A stretch of 64,000 bases of DNA from Schauerella fraxinea (GCA_030849965.1 JAVDKL010000001.1:2338554-2402553), one strand, 5' to 3'. Positions 37,409 to 46,417 are shown, counted from the first letter of the stretch. Made by a program: numbers and translations. Notes: generated by a model not told the origin, from the sequence alone.

Positions 37409-39244
37409 GTGTCCGACTCCTTCACTACCCGTCCTGAACTGCGCGGCACCTTCGGTGTCGTCTCGTCGACCCATTGGCTTGCCTCTCAAGTCGCCATGAG
37501 TGTGCTGGAACGGGGCGGCAATGCCTACGATGCTGCCGTCGCTGGCGGTTTTACATTGCAGATCGTCGAGCCGCATTTGAACGGCCCGGGTGGCGAAGTG
37601 CCCATACTCATCTGGGACGAGAACGAGCAGCGCATGCGCGCTATTTGTGGACAAGGTGGCGCGCCGGCGCTGGCCACGCCTGCCGCGTTTCGCGCGCTCG
37701 GCGTGGAGCAGATTCCGGGCATCGGCCTTCTGCCGGCCACCGTACCTGGCGCTTTTGGCGCCTGGCTCGCCATGCTGCGCGATTACGGCACGTGGGAACT
37801 GGCCGACGTGCTCGCCCCTGCGATTGCCTATGCGCGCGACGGCTTTCCGCTGGTGCCGCGCGTGGTGCAAGCCATCACGGCGGTTCAGGATCTGTTTCGC
37901 AGCGAATGGGTCACATCGGCTGCAGTGTGGATGCCCGACGGCAGCGTTCCCGCGCTCGACGGCCTGTTCAGAACCCCCGCGATCGCCGCCACCTACACCC
38001 GCATCGCTTCTGAAGCCAACAACGCCGGCGGCACGCGCGAGAGCCGTATCGATCATGCGTTATCGCTTTGGTACAGCGGCTTCGTGGCGCAGGCGATCGA
38101 CGATTTCTATCGCAATGCCGCCATCCGCGATACGACCGGGGAACGGCATACCGGCCTGTTGCGCCGTGAAGACATGGCCGATTGGCGCGCGACGTACGAC
38201 ACACCGGTCACCAGCGAATTCGGCCGCTACACGGTCGCCAAATGCGGGCCGTGGTCGCAAGGACCGGTGTTCCTGCAGCAGCTCAATCTGCTCAAGCATG
38301 CCGGCCTGGACCGCCTGGCGCCCGACTCGCCCGAGTTCGTGCACCGCATCGTGGAGGCGACGAAGTTGGCCTTCGCGGATCGGCTGGCGTGGTATGGCGA
38401 TCCAGATTTTGTGGCGGTGCCATTGGACGATCTGCTCTCGGACGCCTACTCACGCGAACGCGCGGCCTTGATCGGGCAGGCCGCGAGCACGGTGATGCGA
38501 CCGGGCTCACCGGGCGGACGCGCGCCGCGCTTGCCCGATCTCGAGGCAGCCGTGCGCACCTTGGCCGCATCGGATACGCGTTTCGGCGTGGGCGAGCCCA
38601 CATTTGCGCCATTGCCGCCGGCGGAGTGGGTCAAGCGCGAGGTGTTCGTGGGCGATACGTGCCACATCGATGTGATCGACGCGCACGGCAATATGGTGGC
38701 GGCCACGCCATCGGGCGGCTGGCTGTCGTCCAGCCCGGCGGTACCCGGGCTCGGTTTTTCGATCACGACGCGCTTGCAGATGACGTGGCTCGACGACGGC
38801 GTGCCGGGGCAATTGCAGCCGGGCAAACGTCCCAGCACTACCTTGTCGCCGGGCATGGCCCTGCGCGATGGCATGCCCTACATGGCATTCGGCACACCGG
38901 GCGGCGACCAGCAGGATCAATGGACGGTGTCGTTCTTCCTGCGGCATGCCCTCGGTGGCATGAATCTGCAAGAAGCCATCGACGCGCCATCGTGGCACGT
39001 GGATCACGCGCCCGGCTCGTTCTGGCCGCGCACGACGCTATTGAATCGTCTAACGGTCGAATCGCGTTTGCCGCAAGCCACGCAGGATGCGTTGCGTGCC
39101 GCGGGCCATGACGTGAAGGTGGGCGGGCCCTGGTCTGAAGGCCGCATCAGCGTGTGCACCCGCGAACCCGTGGCAGGCGGCGGTCGCCTGCTGCGCGCCG
39201 GTGCCAATCCGCGCGGCATGCAAGGGTACGCCGTAGGCCGTTAG
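37409..39244 (+). CDS. Gamma-glutamyltransferase-family Ntn hydrolase (cytoplasmic type)
   Basis: The 611-residue protein belongs to the self-processing gamma-glutamyltransferase family. It has LERGGNAYDAAVA near the start and the cleavage/nucleophile site at GDTCHIDVID, where D416-T417 would be the cut and T417 the catalytic threonine. The usual TTH-S motif is replaced by DTCHID. No signal peptide is seen, unlike periplasmic GGT. Members of this branch include amidases such as oxamate amidohydrolase HpxW and cephalosporin acylase-like enzymes, so an amide rather than glutathione is a likely substrate. The start is a GTG; a TTG at 37376 is an alternative. A LysR gene is divergent. Confidence 0.85.
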   Translation: MSDSFTTRPELRGTFGVVSSTHWLASQVAMSVLERGGNAYDAAVAGGFTLQIVEPHLNGPGGEVPILIWDENEQRMRAICGQGGAPALATPAAFRALGVEQIPGIGLLPATVPGAFGAWLAMLRDYGTWELADVLAPAIAYARDGFPLVPRVVQAITAVQDLFRSEWVTSAAVWMPDGSVPALDGLFRTPAIAATYTRIASEANNAGGTRESRIDHALSLWYSGFVAQAIDDFYRNAAIRDTTGERHTGLLRREDMADWRATYDTPVTSEFGRYTVAKCGPWSQGPVFLQQLNLLKHAGLDRLAPDSPEFVHRIVEATKLAFADRLAWYGDPDFVAVPLDDLLSDAYSRERAALIGQAASTVMRPGSPGGRAPRLPDLEAAVRTLAASDTRFGVGEPTFAPLPPAEWVKREVFVGDTCHIDVIDAHGNMVAATPSGGWLSSSPAVPGLGFSITTRLQMTWLDDGVPGQLQPGKRPSTTLSPGMALRDGMPYMAFGTPGGDQQDQWTVSFFLRHALGGMNLQEAIDAPSWHVDHAPGSFWPRTTLLNRLTVESRLPQATQDALRAAGHDVKVGGPWSEGRISVCTREPVAGGGRLLRAGANPRGMQGYAVGR

Positions 39245-39559
39245 GCCTCTAGGCTTTTCGGCTTTTAGGCGTCGACATATCAAGCGCTGAAATTTCAGGC
39301 GTTGAATTTGCAGGTGTGGAAGTCTGAATCGCTGAAATTTCAAGCATTGACGTTGCAGGCGCTGAAGTAGCAGGCGCTGAGATTTCAGGCGTTGAAGTAG
39401 CAGGCGCTGAGATTTCAGGCGTTGAAGTTTAAGGCGTTGAAGTTTGAGGCGTCGAAGTTGCAGACGTCGAATTCTGAATCGCGATATTTCAGTTGCTGAC
39501 CTTTTTTGTTTTACCAATAGCGGCCATCAAGCCGCATCACTCCTCGGGGAATCTTCACC
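39245..39559. other. Intergenic region dominated by a minisatellite
   Basis: This is the only gap over 300 bases. It contains the 15-base tandem repeat (39281-39475), then an AT-richer stretch before the Bug gene that includes a plausible ribosome site just ahead of 39560. I see no RNA gene or terminator hairpin. Confidence 0.6.
39281..39475. repeat. 15-base tandem repeat, about 13 units
   Basis: Thirteen consecutive 15-base units follow the consensus CAGGCGYTGAARTTT, with some units identical (for example those starting at 39371 and 39401) and others drifting. The period is exactly 15 throughout. On the plus strand some units contain TAG in frame; on the minus strand the array is stop-free and reads as Arg-Leu-Lys/Leu-Leu/Ser-Gln pentads within a frame of 155 codons (39050-39517) that overlaps the amidohydrolase gene in antisense. 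I do not call that frame a gene. Confidence 0.9.
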
Positions 39560-40534
39560 ATGTTGTCATCCATCAAACGCTTGGCATACAGCGCGGCCCT
39601 TGCCGCTGCGCTCGCTTTACCGCACGCGGCGCACGCCGCTTATCCCGACAAGCCCGTCACGCTGATCGTGCCGTGGGCTGCGGGTGGCTCGACCGACATT
39701 CTGGCGCGCACGCTGTCCGAGCACCTCACTCAAGCGATGGGCCAAACCTTCGTGGTTGAAAATCGTTCGGGCGCCTCCGGCAACATCGGTTCGGCCTATG
39801 TGGCGCGCGCCCAACCCGACGGCTACACGCTGCTTGTGGGGTCGATGAGCACACACACGATGAACAAGGCGCTGTATTCGACGATGCCGTTTGACGGTGT
39901 GAAAGACTTCACGCCCATCGCCGAACTCGCACTGGTCACCAACACCATGGTGATCAATCCTTCCGTGCCCGCCAACACGGTGGCCGAGTTCATCGCCTAC
40001 GCCAAAGCCAATCCCGGCAAGATCGCTTATGCCTCGGCCGGCGCCGGTTCCACCAACCACCTGAGCGCGGTGCTGTTCGAAAAGGCGACCGGCATCGAGA
40101 TGTTGCATATCCCCTATCGCGGCGGCGCACCCGCGGTGCTCGATACCGTCGCCGACCGCACGCAGTTGCTGTTCAGCGCCGGCACGCAAACGCTGCCGCA
40201 TGTGAACGCGGGCAAGCTCAAGCTGCTGGGCGTTACCGAAGGCAAGCGATCGCCGCTGCTGCCGCAAACGCCGACCGTGGCCGAAACGGTACCGAACTAT
40301 GAATTGGCCGTGTGGTACGGCGCCTTCGGTCCTGCCGGTATGGATCCCGCGCTGGTGGAGCGCCTGAACGCGGAAATCAACAAGGTGCTGGCCAGGCCCG
40401 AGGTGATCAAGAAGATGGGCGATATGGGCGTTGAACTAATCAAGAGCAGCCCGAAGGAATTTGCGGCTACGCTCGATGCCGACGCGACCAAGTACGACAA
40501 GCTGATTCGCGACCTTGGCATCAAAATCGAATAG
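39560..40534 (+). CDS. Bug-family tripartite tricarboxylate transporter receptor
   Basis: The 324-residue precursor has a signal peptide ending at AAHAA and the family opening YPDKPVTLIVPWAAGGSTDI. The mature part has the standard two-lobed Bug fold, with conserved GNIGSAYVARAQPDGYTLL in part. It is an orphan periplasmic carboxylate or amide receptor. It lies downstream of the amidohydrolase and 7 bases before a GAF protein gene, so substrate capture, hydrolysis and sensing may be linked in this cluster. Confidence 0.9.
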   Translation: MLSSIKRLAYSAALAAALALPHAAHAAYPDKPVTLIVPWAAGGSTDILARTLSEHLTQAMGQTFVVENRSGASGNIGSAYVARAQPDGYTLLVGSMSTHTMNKALYSTMPFDGVKDFTPIAELALVTNTMVINPSVPANTVAEFIAYAKANPGKIAYASAGAGSTNHLSAVLFEKATGIEMLHIPYRGGAPAVLDTVADRTQLLFSAGTQTLPHVNAGKLKLLGVTEGKRSPLLPQTPTVAETVPNYELAVWYGAFGPAGMDPALVERLNAEINKVLARPEVIKKMGDMGVELIKSSPKEFAATLDADATKYDKLIRDLGIKIE

Positions 40535-40541
40535 GCCTGCG

Positions 40542-41054
40542 ATGTTGAACAGTAACGACCGCCTGATCGAACTCGACACCCCTGTCGCGCGCGCAAGCGC
40601 TGCGGTGGCAGCGGGCGATGCGCTCGCCCTCTTCGCCGCGGTGGATGATTTCGCGGCAGAGGGACTCGGCCATGCCTTGTGTACGGTCAATCGCTTCGAT
40701 GCCGCGCGCATGGGCGTGACGCGGCTGTACAGTTCCAACCCCCGAGCGTATCCGGCCGGCGGCACCAAGGACAAGCTCGGTACCGATTGGGGCCGGCATG
40801 TCTTGATCGAAAAACGCGTGTACGTGGGGGAAGGCACAACGGCCATTCGCGCGGCATTCGACGATCACGCCGCCATTACGGCGCTGGGCTTGCAATCGGT
40901 GATCAACGTGCCGGTGCAGGTGGCCGGCGCCGTGGTGGGCACGTTCAACGTGCTGATGACACAGGCCACGCTTGGCCCTGAGCACGTCACGCATGCCCGG
41001 CTCGCCGCCTTGATGGCGGTGCCGGGGTTCATGCTGTTGAACCGGCAAGCCTGA
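40542..41054 (+). CDS. GAF domain protein
   Basis: This 170-residue protein is a single GAF domain with no output domain. The C-terminal half has the typical beta strand pattern (LQSVINVPVQVAGAVVGTFNVL). Stand-alone GAF proteins bind small molecules. It starts 7 bases after the Bug receptor stop, so it is cotranscribed and may bind the same ligand or a product of the nearby amidohydrolase. Function not established. Confidence 0.78.
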   Translation: MLNSNDRLIELDTPVARASAAVAAGDALALFAAVDDFAAEGLGHALCTVNRFDAARMGVTRLYSSNPRAYPAGGTKDKLGTDWGRHVLIEKRVYVGEGTTAIRAAFDDHAAITALGLQSVINVPVQVAGAVVGTFNVLMTQATLGPEHVTHARLAALMAVPGFMLLNRQA

Positions 41055-41104
41055 CCGCCGGCCGGTGAGCCTCGATCGAGCGCCCACCGGTTCGGTCCGT
41101 CAAC

Positions 41105-42601
41105 TCAATCGAACGTGATGCCTTGCGCGAGCGGCAAGGCGCGCGAGTAGTTGATGGTGTTGGTCTGGCGGCGCATGTACACTTTCCAGGCATCCGACCC
41201 CGACTCGCGACCGCCGCCCGTTTCCTTCTCGCCGCCAAAGGCACCGCCGATCTCCGCGCCGCTGGTGCCGATGTTGACGTTGGCAATGCCGCAGTCGCTG
41301 CCGACCGCGCTTTGGAACAGCTCGGCTTCGCGCACGTCCAGCGTGAAGACGCACGACGACAAGCCTTGCGGCACGTCATTGTTCATGTGCAACGCATCGG
41401 CAAAATCCTCGTACGTCATCACATACAGGATGGGCGCGAACGTTTCGTGTTCGACCACCGCCGTTTGCGAGGGCATTTCCACAATCGCGGGCGCCACGTA
41501 ATAGGCATTGGGATACTGTTCGGCCAGTTGTCGCTCACCGCCGAATACCTTGCCGCCTTCGGCACGCGCGCGTTCCAGCGCATCCTGCATGGCGTCGAAA
41601 CTGGCGCGGTCGATCAACGGCCCCACGAGATTATCTTTGAGGGGATCGCCGATGCGCACACGACCGTATGCCGCTTTCAAGCGCGCCACTACGTCATCCT
41701 TGATCGACGAATGCACGATCACGCGGCGCAGCGTGGTGCAACGCTGGCCTGCCGTGCCCACCGCCGAAAAGAGAATGCCGCGCACGGCCAGATCCAGATC
41801 GGCGCTGGGCGCGAGAATCATCGCGTTGTTGCCGCCGAGTTCGAGAATGCTGCGGCCGAAACGCGCCGCCACGCGCGGACCCACTTCCCGGCCCATGCGA
41901 GTGCTGCCGGTGGCGCTGACCAAGGCCACGCGTTTGTCGTCGACCAGCGCTTCACCTGCGGCGCGATCGCCGATCACGACTTGCGACAGATCGGCTGGCG
42001 CATCGGCGCCGAACTTGGCGACTGCCTGCTCGAACAAGGCCTGGCAGGCCAGCGCCGTCAGCGGCGTTTTTTCGGACGGCTTCCACACGACCGAATTGCC
42101 GCACACAAGTGCCAGCGCGGTGTTCCAGGACCAGACGGCGACCGGGAAGTTGAAGGCACTGATGACGCCCACCACACCCAGGGGGTGCCAGGTTTCGCGC
42201 ATGTGGTGACCGGGACGCTCGGAGGCGATCGTCAAACCGTACAACTGACGCGACAGGCCCACGGCGAAGTCGCAGATGTCGATCATTTCCTGCACTTCGC
42301 CCAGTCCTTCCTGACGAATCTTGCCGGCTTCCCACGACACCAGTTCGCCCAGCTCGGCCTTGTTGGCGCGCAGGATCTCGCCCAACAGACGCACCAGTTC
42401 GCCGCGGCGCGGCGCGGGCACGCTGCGCCAGGCTTCGAAAGCCGTTTGCGCGCGGCCAATGCGCGCAGCAACGGCTTCGGGCTGCTCGAGCGCGACCGTG
42501 GCCAGTTGGCTGCCGTCGATAGGCGTGTGTACGGCGTAGCCGGCCGGGGCCGATACGGCGGTCGAATCTACGCCAAGCGTGCTCAACAACTTCTGGATCA
42601 T
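41105..42601 (-). CDS. amaB: L-aminoadipate-semialdehyde / piperideine-6-carboxylate dehydrogenase
   Basis: The 498-residue aldehyde dehydrogenase matches the AmaB/antiquitin (ALDH7) group: LELGGNNAMI for the glutamate motif, AGQRCTTLRRVIVH for the catalytic cysteine, NVNIGTSGAEIGGAFGGEKETGGGRE in part near the end. It oxidises 2-aminoadipate 6-semialdehyde to 2-aminoadipate in lysine catabolism. It is divergent from a LysR regulator, beyond which lies the 2-oxoadipate dioxygenase gene hglS. That grouping supports the lysine assignment over other aldehydes. Confidence 0.9.
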   Translation of the reverse strand: MIQKLLSTLGVDSTAVSAPAGYAVHTPIDGSQLATVALEQPEAVAARIGRAQTAFEAWRSVPAPRRGELVRLLGEILRANKAELGELVSWEAGKIRQEGLGEVQEMIDICDFAVGLSRQLYGLTIASERPGHHMRETWHPLGVVGVISAFNFPVAVWSWNTALALVCGNSVVWKPSEKTPLTALACQALFEQAVAKFGADAPADLSQVVIGDRAAGEALVDDKRVALVSATGSTRMGREVGPRVAARFGRSILELGGNNAMILAPSADLDLAVRGILFSAVGTAGQRCTTLRRVIVHSSIKDDVVARLKAAYGRVRIGDPLKDNLVGPLIDRASFDAMQDALERARAEGGKVFGGERQLAEQYPNAYYVAPAIVEMPSQTAVVEHETFAPILYVMTYEDFADALHMNNDVPQGLSSCVFTLDVREAELFQSAVGSDCGIANVNIGTSGAEIGGAFGGEKETGGGRESGSDAWKVYMRRQTNTINYSRALPLAQGITFD

Positions 42602-42714
42602 GGTGGGCTTTCCTGGATTGCGTGAGAGGGGCTCAGTATCCCGCCATCGCTGCCACCCAACAAGCAACGATTATTCTGTTTATCATTCCTTAAATTCATG
42701 AACTTCGCACCCCC

Positions 42715-43629
42715 ATGTCAAAACGCCTCGTGCCTTCCATGGCCGCCCTGCAGTGCTTTGAGGCAGTGGCCCGTCATTTGAGCTTCACACGTGCGGCCGA
42801 CGAGCTGCATCTCACGCAAAGCGCAGTCAGCAAGCAGGTCGCGCATCTCGAAGAACAGCTGCAGCACCTGCTGTTTCGGCGCGTGCGCCGCCGTCTGCAA
42901 CTCACCCCGGCGGGCGAGCTCTATCAGGCCGAGGTGCGAAAGATCCTCACCCAGATCGATATCTCGTCGCGCTACATCCTGTCGTACGGCGGACAAACGG
43001 AAGTGTTGACCATCGCCACGCAGCCGACGTTCGGCTCGCGCTGGCTGATTCCGCATCTGCGCGGGTTCGGTCAGCACCATCCCGAGATTCATCTCGATAT
43101 TCGCAACGAACTCGAACCGTTCGACCTGCTCAATGGGCGCGCCGACATCGCTTTTTTCTATGGGCAAGGCACGTGGCCCGGGGCGGAGTGCGTCGAACTC
43201 TTTGGCGAGAGCCTCTTGGCCGTCTGTGCGCCCGCGCTGCTGGGGCGGCGCAAACCGCCTGGGCTCGACGCGCAGGATGGGCCGACGCTATTGCAATGCG
43301 CATCGCGTCCCGAGGCATGGCACGACTGGTTTTCGCAGCAGGACCTGCATACGCATCGCAGTTATCACGGCCCGCGCTTCGACACGTTCTACATGTGCAT
43401 TCATGCGGCGGTAGCTGGCTGCGGCGTGGCCTTGGTGCCGGACGTGCTGGTACGTGAAGAAATCGCCGAGAAAAAAATCGTGGCGCCGTGGCCCCGCGTG
43501 CCCGCCAGCGAGGGCCGCTATTTCATGGCGTACGCCGAACGCGCGGCCGAAGTACCGAAGATCCGGCGCTTCGTCGACTGGGTGCGTCAGGCGGCCGCAG
43601 GCGAGAACACGAAAAAAAGGAATGATTGA
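42715..43629 (+). CDS. LysR family regulator (GcvA-like)
   Basis: This 304-residue protein has a GcvA/TrpI-type N-terminus (LQCFEAVARHLSFTRAADEL, then TQSAVSKQVAHLEEQL) and a normal effector domain. It is placed between amaB, which is divergent (113 bases between starts), and hglS downstream on the same strand, so it is the likely regulator of lysine breakdown in this cluster. The intergenic region is AT-rich with TTCATGAA at 42695-42702. Confidence 0.9.
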   Translation: MSKRLVPSMAALQCFEAVARHLSFTRAADELHLTQSAVSKQVAHLEEQLQHLLFRRVRRRLQLTPAGELYQAEVRKILTQIDISSRYILSYGGQTEVLTIATQPTFGSRWLIPHLRGFGQHHPEIHLDIRNELEPFDLLNGRADIAFFYGQGTWPGAECVELFGESLLAVCAPALLGRRKPPGLDAQDGPTLLQCASRPEAWHDWFSQQDLHTHRSYHGPRFDTFYMCIHAAVAGCGVALVPDVLVREEIAEKKIVAPWPRVPASEGRYFMAYAERAAEVPKIRRFVDWVRQAAAGENTKKRND

Positions 43630-43714
43630 CGCGATTTTTTTCATTTGCTTGGGAACGCAAACCGCGTTTTGATACCGTGCCCGGCGCCTTTATGTCGATC
43701 GCCGGACCGCGGTT

Positions 43715-43777
43715 CGCTTCAAACGCTTCAAACGCTTCATGCGCTTCACGCGCTCCAACCGCTTCATTTGCTTCACT
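43715..43777. repeat. 9-base tandem repeat upstream of hglS
   Basis: Seven successive 9-base units follow CGCTTCAAA (two perfect, five with changes in the last three positions or one substitution). They lie in the 246-base gap before hglS. The frame of hglS is open through the repeat back to 43645, where it would read Leu-Gln-Thr/Leu-His-Ala repeats, but the well-conserved protein begins at 43876. Confidence 0.8.
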
Positions 43778-43875
43778 CAGTTAATTCGATTTCTTCGCGT
43801 CACCTCGTTCCCGCCGTTTCATTCACTCCAGAACGCCAGTCCCTCCGCGGGCCCGTTCCCTACTCGCCACACGCC

Positions 43876-45297
43876 ATGTCCACCTTCGTTTCGCCCGATC
43901 TGATCCGTGCTCAATTTTCCCGTGCCATGTCCGACATGTACCGCGCCGAAGTGCCGCTGTACGGCAACCTGATCGACCTGGTGGGTCAGGTCAACGCCAA
44001 CACGCTGAGCGCCGATGACGCCTTGGCGCAACAGCTCACGCGTACGGGAGAGATCGACCGCCTGGAAGCCGAACGCCACGGCGCCATTCGTGTGGGCACG
44101 GCCGACGAGCTCGCCACCATCCGCCGCCTCTTCGGTGTGATGGGCATGGTGGCGGTGGGTTATTACGACTTGTCGTCGGCAGGCGTGCCGGTGCATTCCA
44201 CCGCTTTTCGCGCCACCCATGAAGACAGCCTGCGCGTGAGCCCCTTCCGCGTCTTTACGTCGCTGCTGCGGCTCGAACTGATCGGCGATGCGAACCTGCG
44301 TGCCGTTGCGGCCGAGACGCTGGCCAAGCGTGACATCTTCACGCCGCGCGTGCGCGAACTGATCGCCACGCACGAAAGCGCCGGCGGTCTCACGCAAGCC
44401 GAAGCGGATGAATTCGTGCAGAACGCGCTGGAAACATTCCGTTGGCACCACACCGCCACGGTGTCGCCCGAGCTGTACAAACAACTGCACGATGAAAATC
44501 GCCTGCTCGCCGATGTGGTGGCGTTCAAGGGCCCGCACATCAATCACCTCACCCCGCGCACGCTGGATATCGATGCGGCCCAGGTCGCCATGCCATTGGC
44601 CGGCATCGCCGCCAAGGCCGTGATCGAAGGCCCGCCGCCGCGCAGCTGTCCCATCCTGTTGCGCCAGACGAGCTTCAAGGCGCTAGAAGAAGCCGTGAAC
44701 TTCACGGCCGCCGACGGCACCGTCTATGCCGGCAGCCACACGGCCCGTTTCGGCGAAATCGAGCAACGCGGCGTGGCGCTCACGCCCAAGGGCCGCGCGC
44801 TGTATGACCGCCTGCTCAACGAGGCCCGCGCCACGCAAAAAGGTCCTACCACCGACGCCAATGCGCAGGCCTACATGGCCAACCTGAGCGCGCACTTCGC
44901 CGCGTTCCCGGACGACCATGCCACGCTGCGCGCGCAAGGCATCGGCTACTACCGTTACTTCACCACGGATGTGGCCGTGCCCACCGCATTGAAGGGCGAC
45001 ACCGTCACGCTAGACGCCTTGATCGATGCCGGCTGCGTGGCGTTCGAACCCCTGGTGTATGAGGATTTCCTGCCGGTCAGCGCGGCTGGGATTTTTCAAT
45101 CGAATCTGGGCGAGAACGGTCAAAGCGATTACGCCACAAGCGCCAATCAAGCCGGCTTCCAGGCCGCGCTGGGCGATACCGTGCTGGACGAATTGGCGTT
45201 GTACGCCGAAACGCAGCGCCGTTCGGTCGAGGCTTGCGCTGCAGCATTGGGCGTGACGCTCGCGTCCGAAAACATCGCTGCCGAAGCCGCCGTCTGA
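43876..45297 (+). CDS. hglS: 2-oxoadipate dioxygenase/decarboxylase (DUF1338, HglS-like)
   Basis: This 473-residue protein belongs to the DUF1338/YdcJ family. Its characterised Pseudomonas member HglS converts 2-oxoadipate to D-2-hydroxyglutarate with Fe(II) in lysine catabolism. Candidate iron ligands are seen in PVHSTAFR, the later HINHLTPR and the acidic YEDFLP near the C-terminus. It lies two genes from amaB, whose product is two steps earlier in the same route. The 2-aminoadipate aminotransferase and pipecolate oxidase genes are not in the window. Confidence 0.87.
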   Translation: MSTFVSPDLIRAQFSRAMSDMYRAEVPLYGNLIDLVGQVNANTLSADDALAQQLTRTGEIDRLEAERHGAIRVGTADELATIRRLFGVMGMVAVGYYDLSSAGVPVHSTAFRATHEDSLRVSPFRVFTSLLRLELIGDANLRAVAAETLAKRDIFTPRVRELIATHESAGGLTQAEADEFVQNALETFRWHHTATVSPELYKQLHDENRLLADVVAFKGPHINHLTPRTLDIDAAQVAMPLAGIAAKAVIEGPPPRSCPILLRQTSFKALEEAVNFTAADGTVYAGSHTARFGEIEQRGVALTPKGRALYDRLLNEARATQKGPTTDANAQAYMANLSAHFAAFPDDHATLRAQGIGYYRYFTTDVAVPTALKGDTVTLDALIDAGCVAFEPLVYEDFLPVSAAGIFQSNLGENGQSDYATSANQAGFQAALGDTVLDELALYAETQRRSVEACAAALGVTLASENIAAEAAV

Positions 45298-45359
45298 GCG
45301 GTCACGACGGGGGCGCATCAAACCTGGGCGAGCGATTTTCCCAGGCGTGACGAACGTCG

Positions 45360-45402
45360 GATTGATCGACGGAACGCGTCAGATTGATCGACGGGGCGCG
45401 TC
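45360..45402. repeat. Two-copy 21-base direct repeat
   Basis: The 21-base sequence starting GATTGATCGACGG occurs at 45360-45380 and again at 45382-45402 with two mismatches. It lies between the ends of hglS and the enoyl-CoA hydratase gene. Function unknown. Confidence 0.6.
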
Positions 45403-45491
45403 GGCACGGGCGCGCCATCAGCCCCGAAAGCCGCAATAGCCGTAATAGCCGCTTCCACAAGTCCACGCGTCCATGCACCCATGCGGCCTCA

Positions 45492-45519
45492 GCCGAAGCC
45501 ACCACAAAGCGGCTTCGGC
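45492..45519 (-). terminator. Hairpin just past the enoyl-CoA hydratase gene
   Basis: GCCGAAGCC and GGCTTCGGC form a perfect 9-base-pair stem with a 10-base loop, starting 8 bases after the enoyl-CoA hydratase stop on the minus strand. There is no T run, so intrinsic termination is doubtful; RNA protection or assisted termination are possible. Confidence 0.45.
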
Positions 45520-45526
45520 CGCCGAT

Positions 45527-46294
45527 TCAACTGCCCGACTTTCGTGCTTTGAATCGTTGCGCGCCTTCCGTATATGCGCCGCTCGCGAAGTTCAATGCGT
45601 GACCGTGCCGCGCGGCCTGCGCCGATTTGTCGAACGCCTCGTCCGACATCGTTTTCCACCACGATTTCGTGATGGCCACCGAGATGGGCGACCACTGCGC
45701 CAGCTTCTGCGCCACCACCGTCACGCGCGTATCGAGTTCGGCTTGCGGCACCACTTCATGCAAGAGCCCCATCGATAGCGCTTGATCGGCCGACAGGATT
45801 TCGGCCAGCAGCACCAGACGCTTCATCGCCGCCTCGCCGATGATGGGCAGCAGCAACGCACTGCCGACGATCGCGGCCGAGCCCACATTGAGTTCGGTCA
45901 TGCCGAGGCGCGCGTGTTCGCAGCCGATACGCAGATCCGACATCAAGGCGATCTGCAGTCCCGCTCCCGCCGCGACGCCGTTCAGCGATGCAATCACGGG
46001 CTTGGTCAAGCCACGGAACACGTCATACAGATCCATGTAGTCGTCGATCCGCGCCGCCGAGCCGGCCGCATCCATCGCGGCGCTTTCGTTCTGGTCCTGC
46101 CCGGCACAGAACGCGCGTCCACGTCCCGTCAACACGATCACACGCACCGCCGCATCGCTTTCAAGGGCAAGCAGCGCAGCCTTGAACCGCTGGCGTTGCG
46201 CCGCGTCGAACGCGTTCATCACTTCAGGCCGGTCGAACGTGACGCGGGCGATGCCGTCGGCAATCGTCACCGTCAAGGGATCGGGGTGGGACAT
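45527..46294 (-). CDS. Enoyl-CoA hydratase/isomerase family protein (PaaG-like)
   Basis: The 255-residue crotonase-fold enzyme has the oxyanion-hole segments GRGRAFCAGQDQN and NGVAAGAGLQIALMSDL, and the downstream active-site loop GMTELNVGS. It acts on an acyl-CoA, as hydratase or isomerase. GGAGG lies 5 bases before the ATG at 46294, which settles the start. It is the last gene of the IclR-ligase-Bug-hydratase series and would follow CoA activation by the ligase. Confidence 0.88.
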   Translation of the reverse strand: MSHPDPLTVTIADGIARVTFDRPEVMNAFDAAQRQRFKAALLALESDAAVRVIVLTGRGRAFCAGQDQNESAAMDAAGSAARIDDYMDLYDVFRGLTKPVIASLNGVAAGAGLQIALMSDLRIGCEHARLGMTELNVGSAAIVGSALLLPIIGEAAMKRLVLLAEILSADQALSMGLLHEVVPQAELDTRVTVVAQKLAQWSPISVAITKSWWKTMSDEAFDKSAQAARHGHALNFASGAYTEGAQRFKARKSGS

Positions 46295-46417
46295 AGGGCC
46301 TCCTTCAGGCAAAACAGCGACCGGCGCGGCGGCCGGTCGAATGGGATTAACGTGCGACGGCGAATGCGCTCACGCAGGGTGACGGCATCCCGCACATCGG
46401 CGTGGCGGTGGCCGCCG

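Noticed and set aside
39281-39475. CRISPR array
   Set aside because: The units are 15 bases with no unique spacers, and no cas genes are present. It is a tandem minisatellite.
39050-39517. Minus-strand 155-codon frame with Leu-rich pentads
   Set aside because: Half of it is antisense to the amidohydrolase gene and the rest is repeat; there is no export signal or recognised fold. Kept only as a finding about the repeat.
41062-41090. Terminator between the GAF gene and amaB
   Set aside because: CCGGTG/CACCGG arms enclose a CTCGATCGAG palindrome, but the stem is interrupted and no T run follows on either strand.
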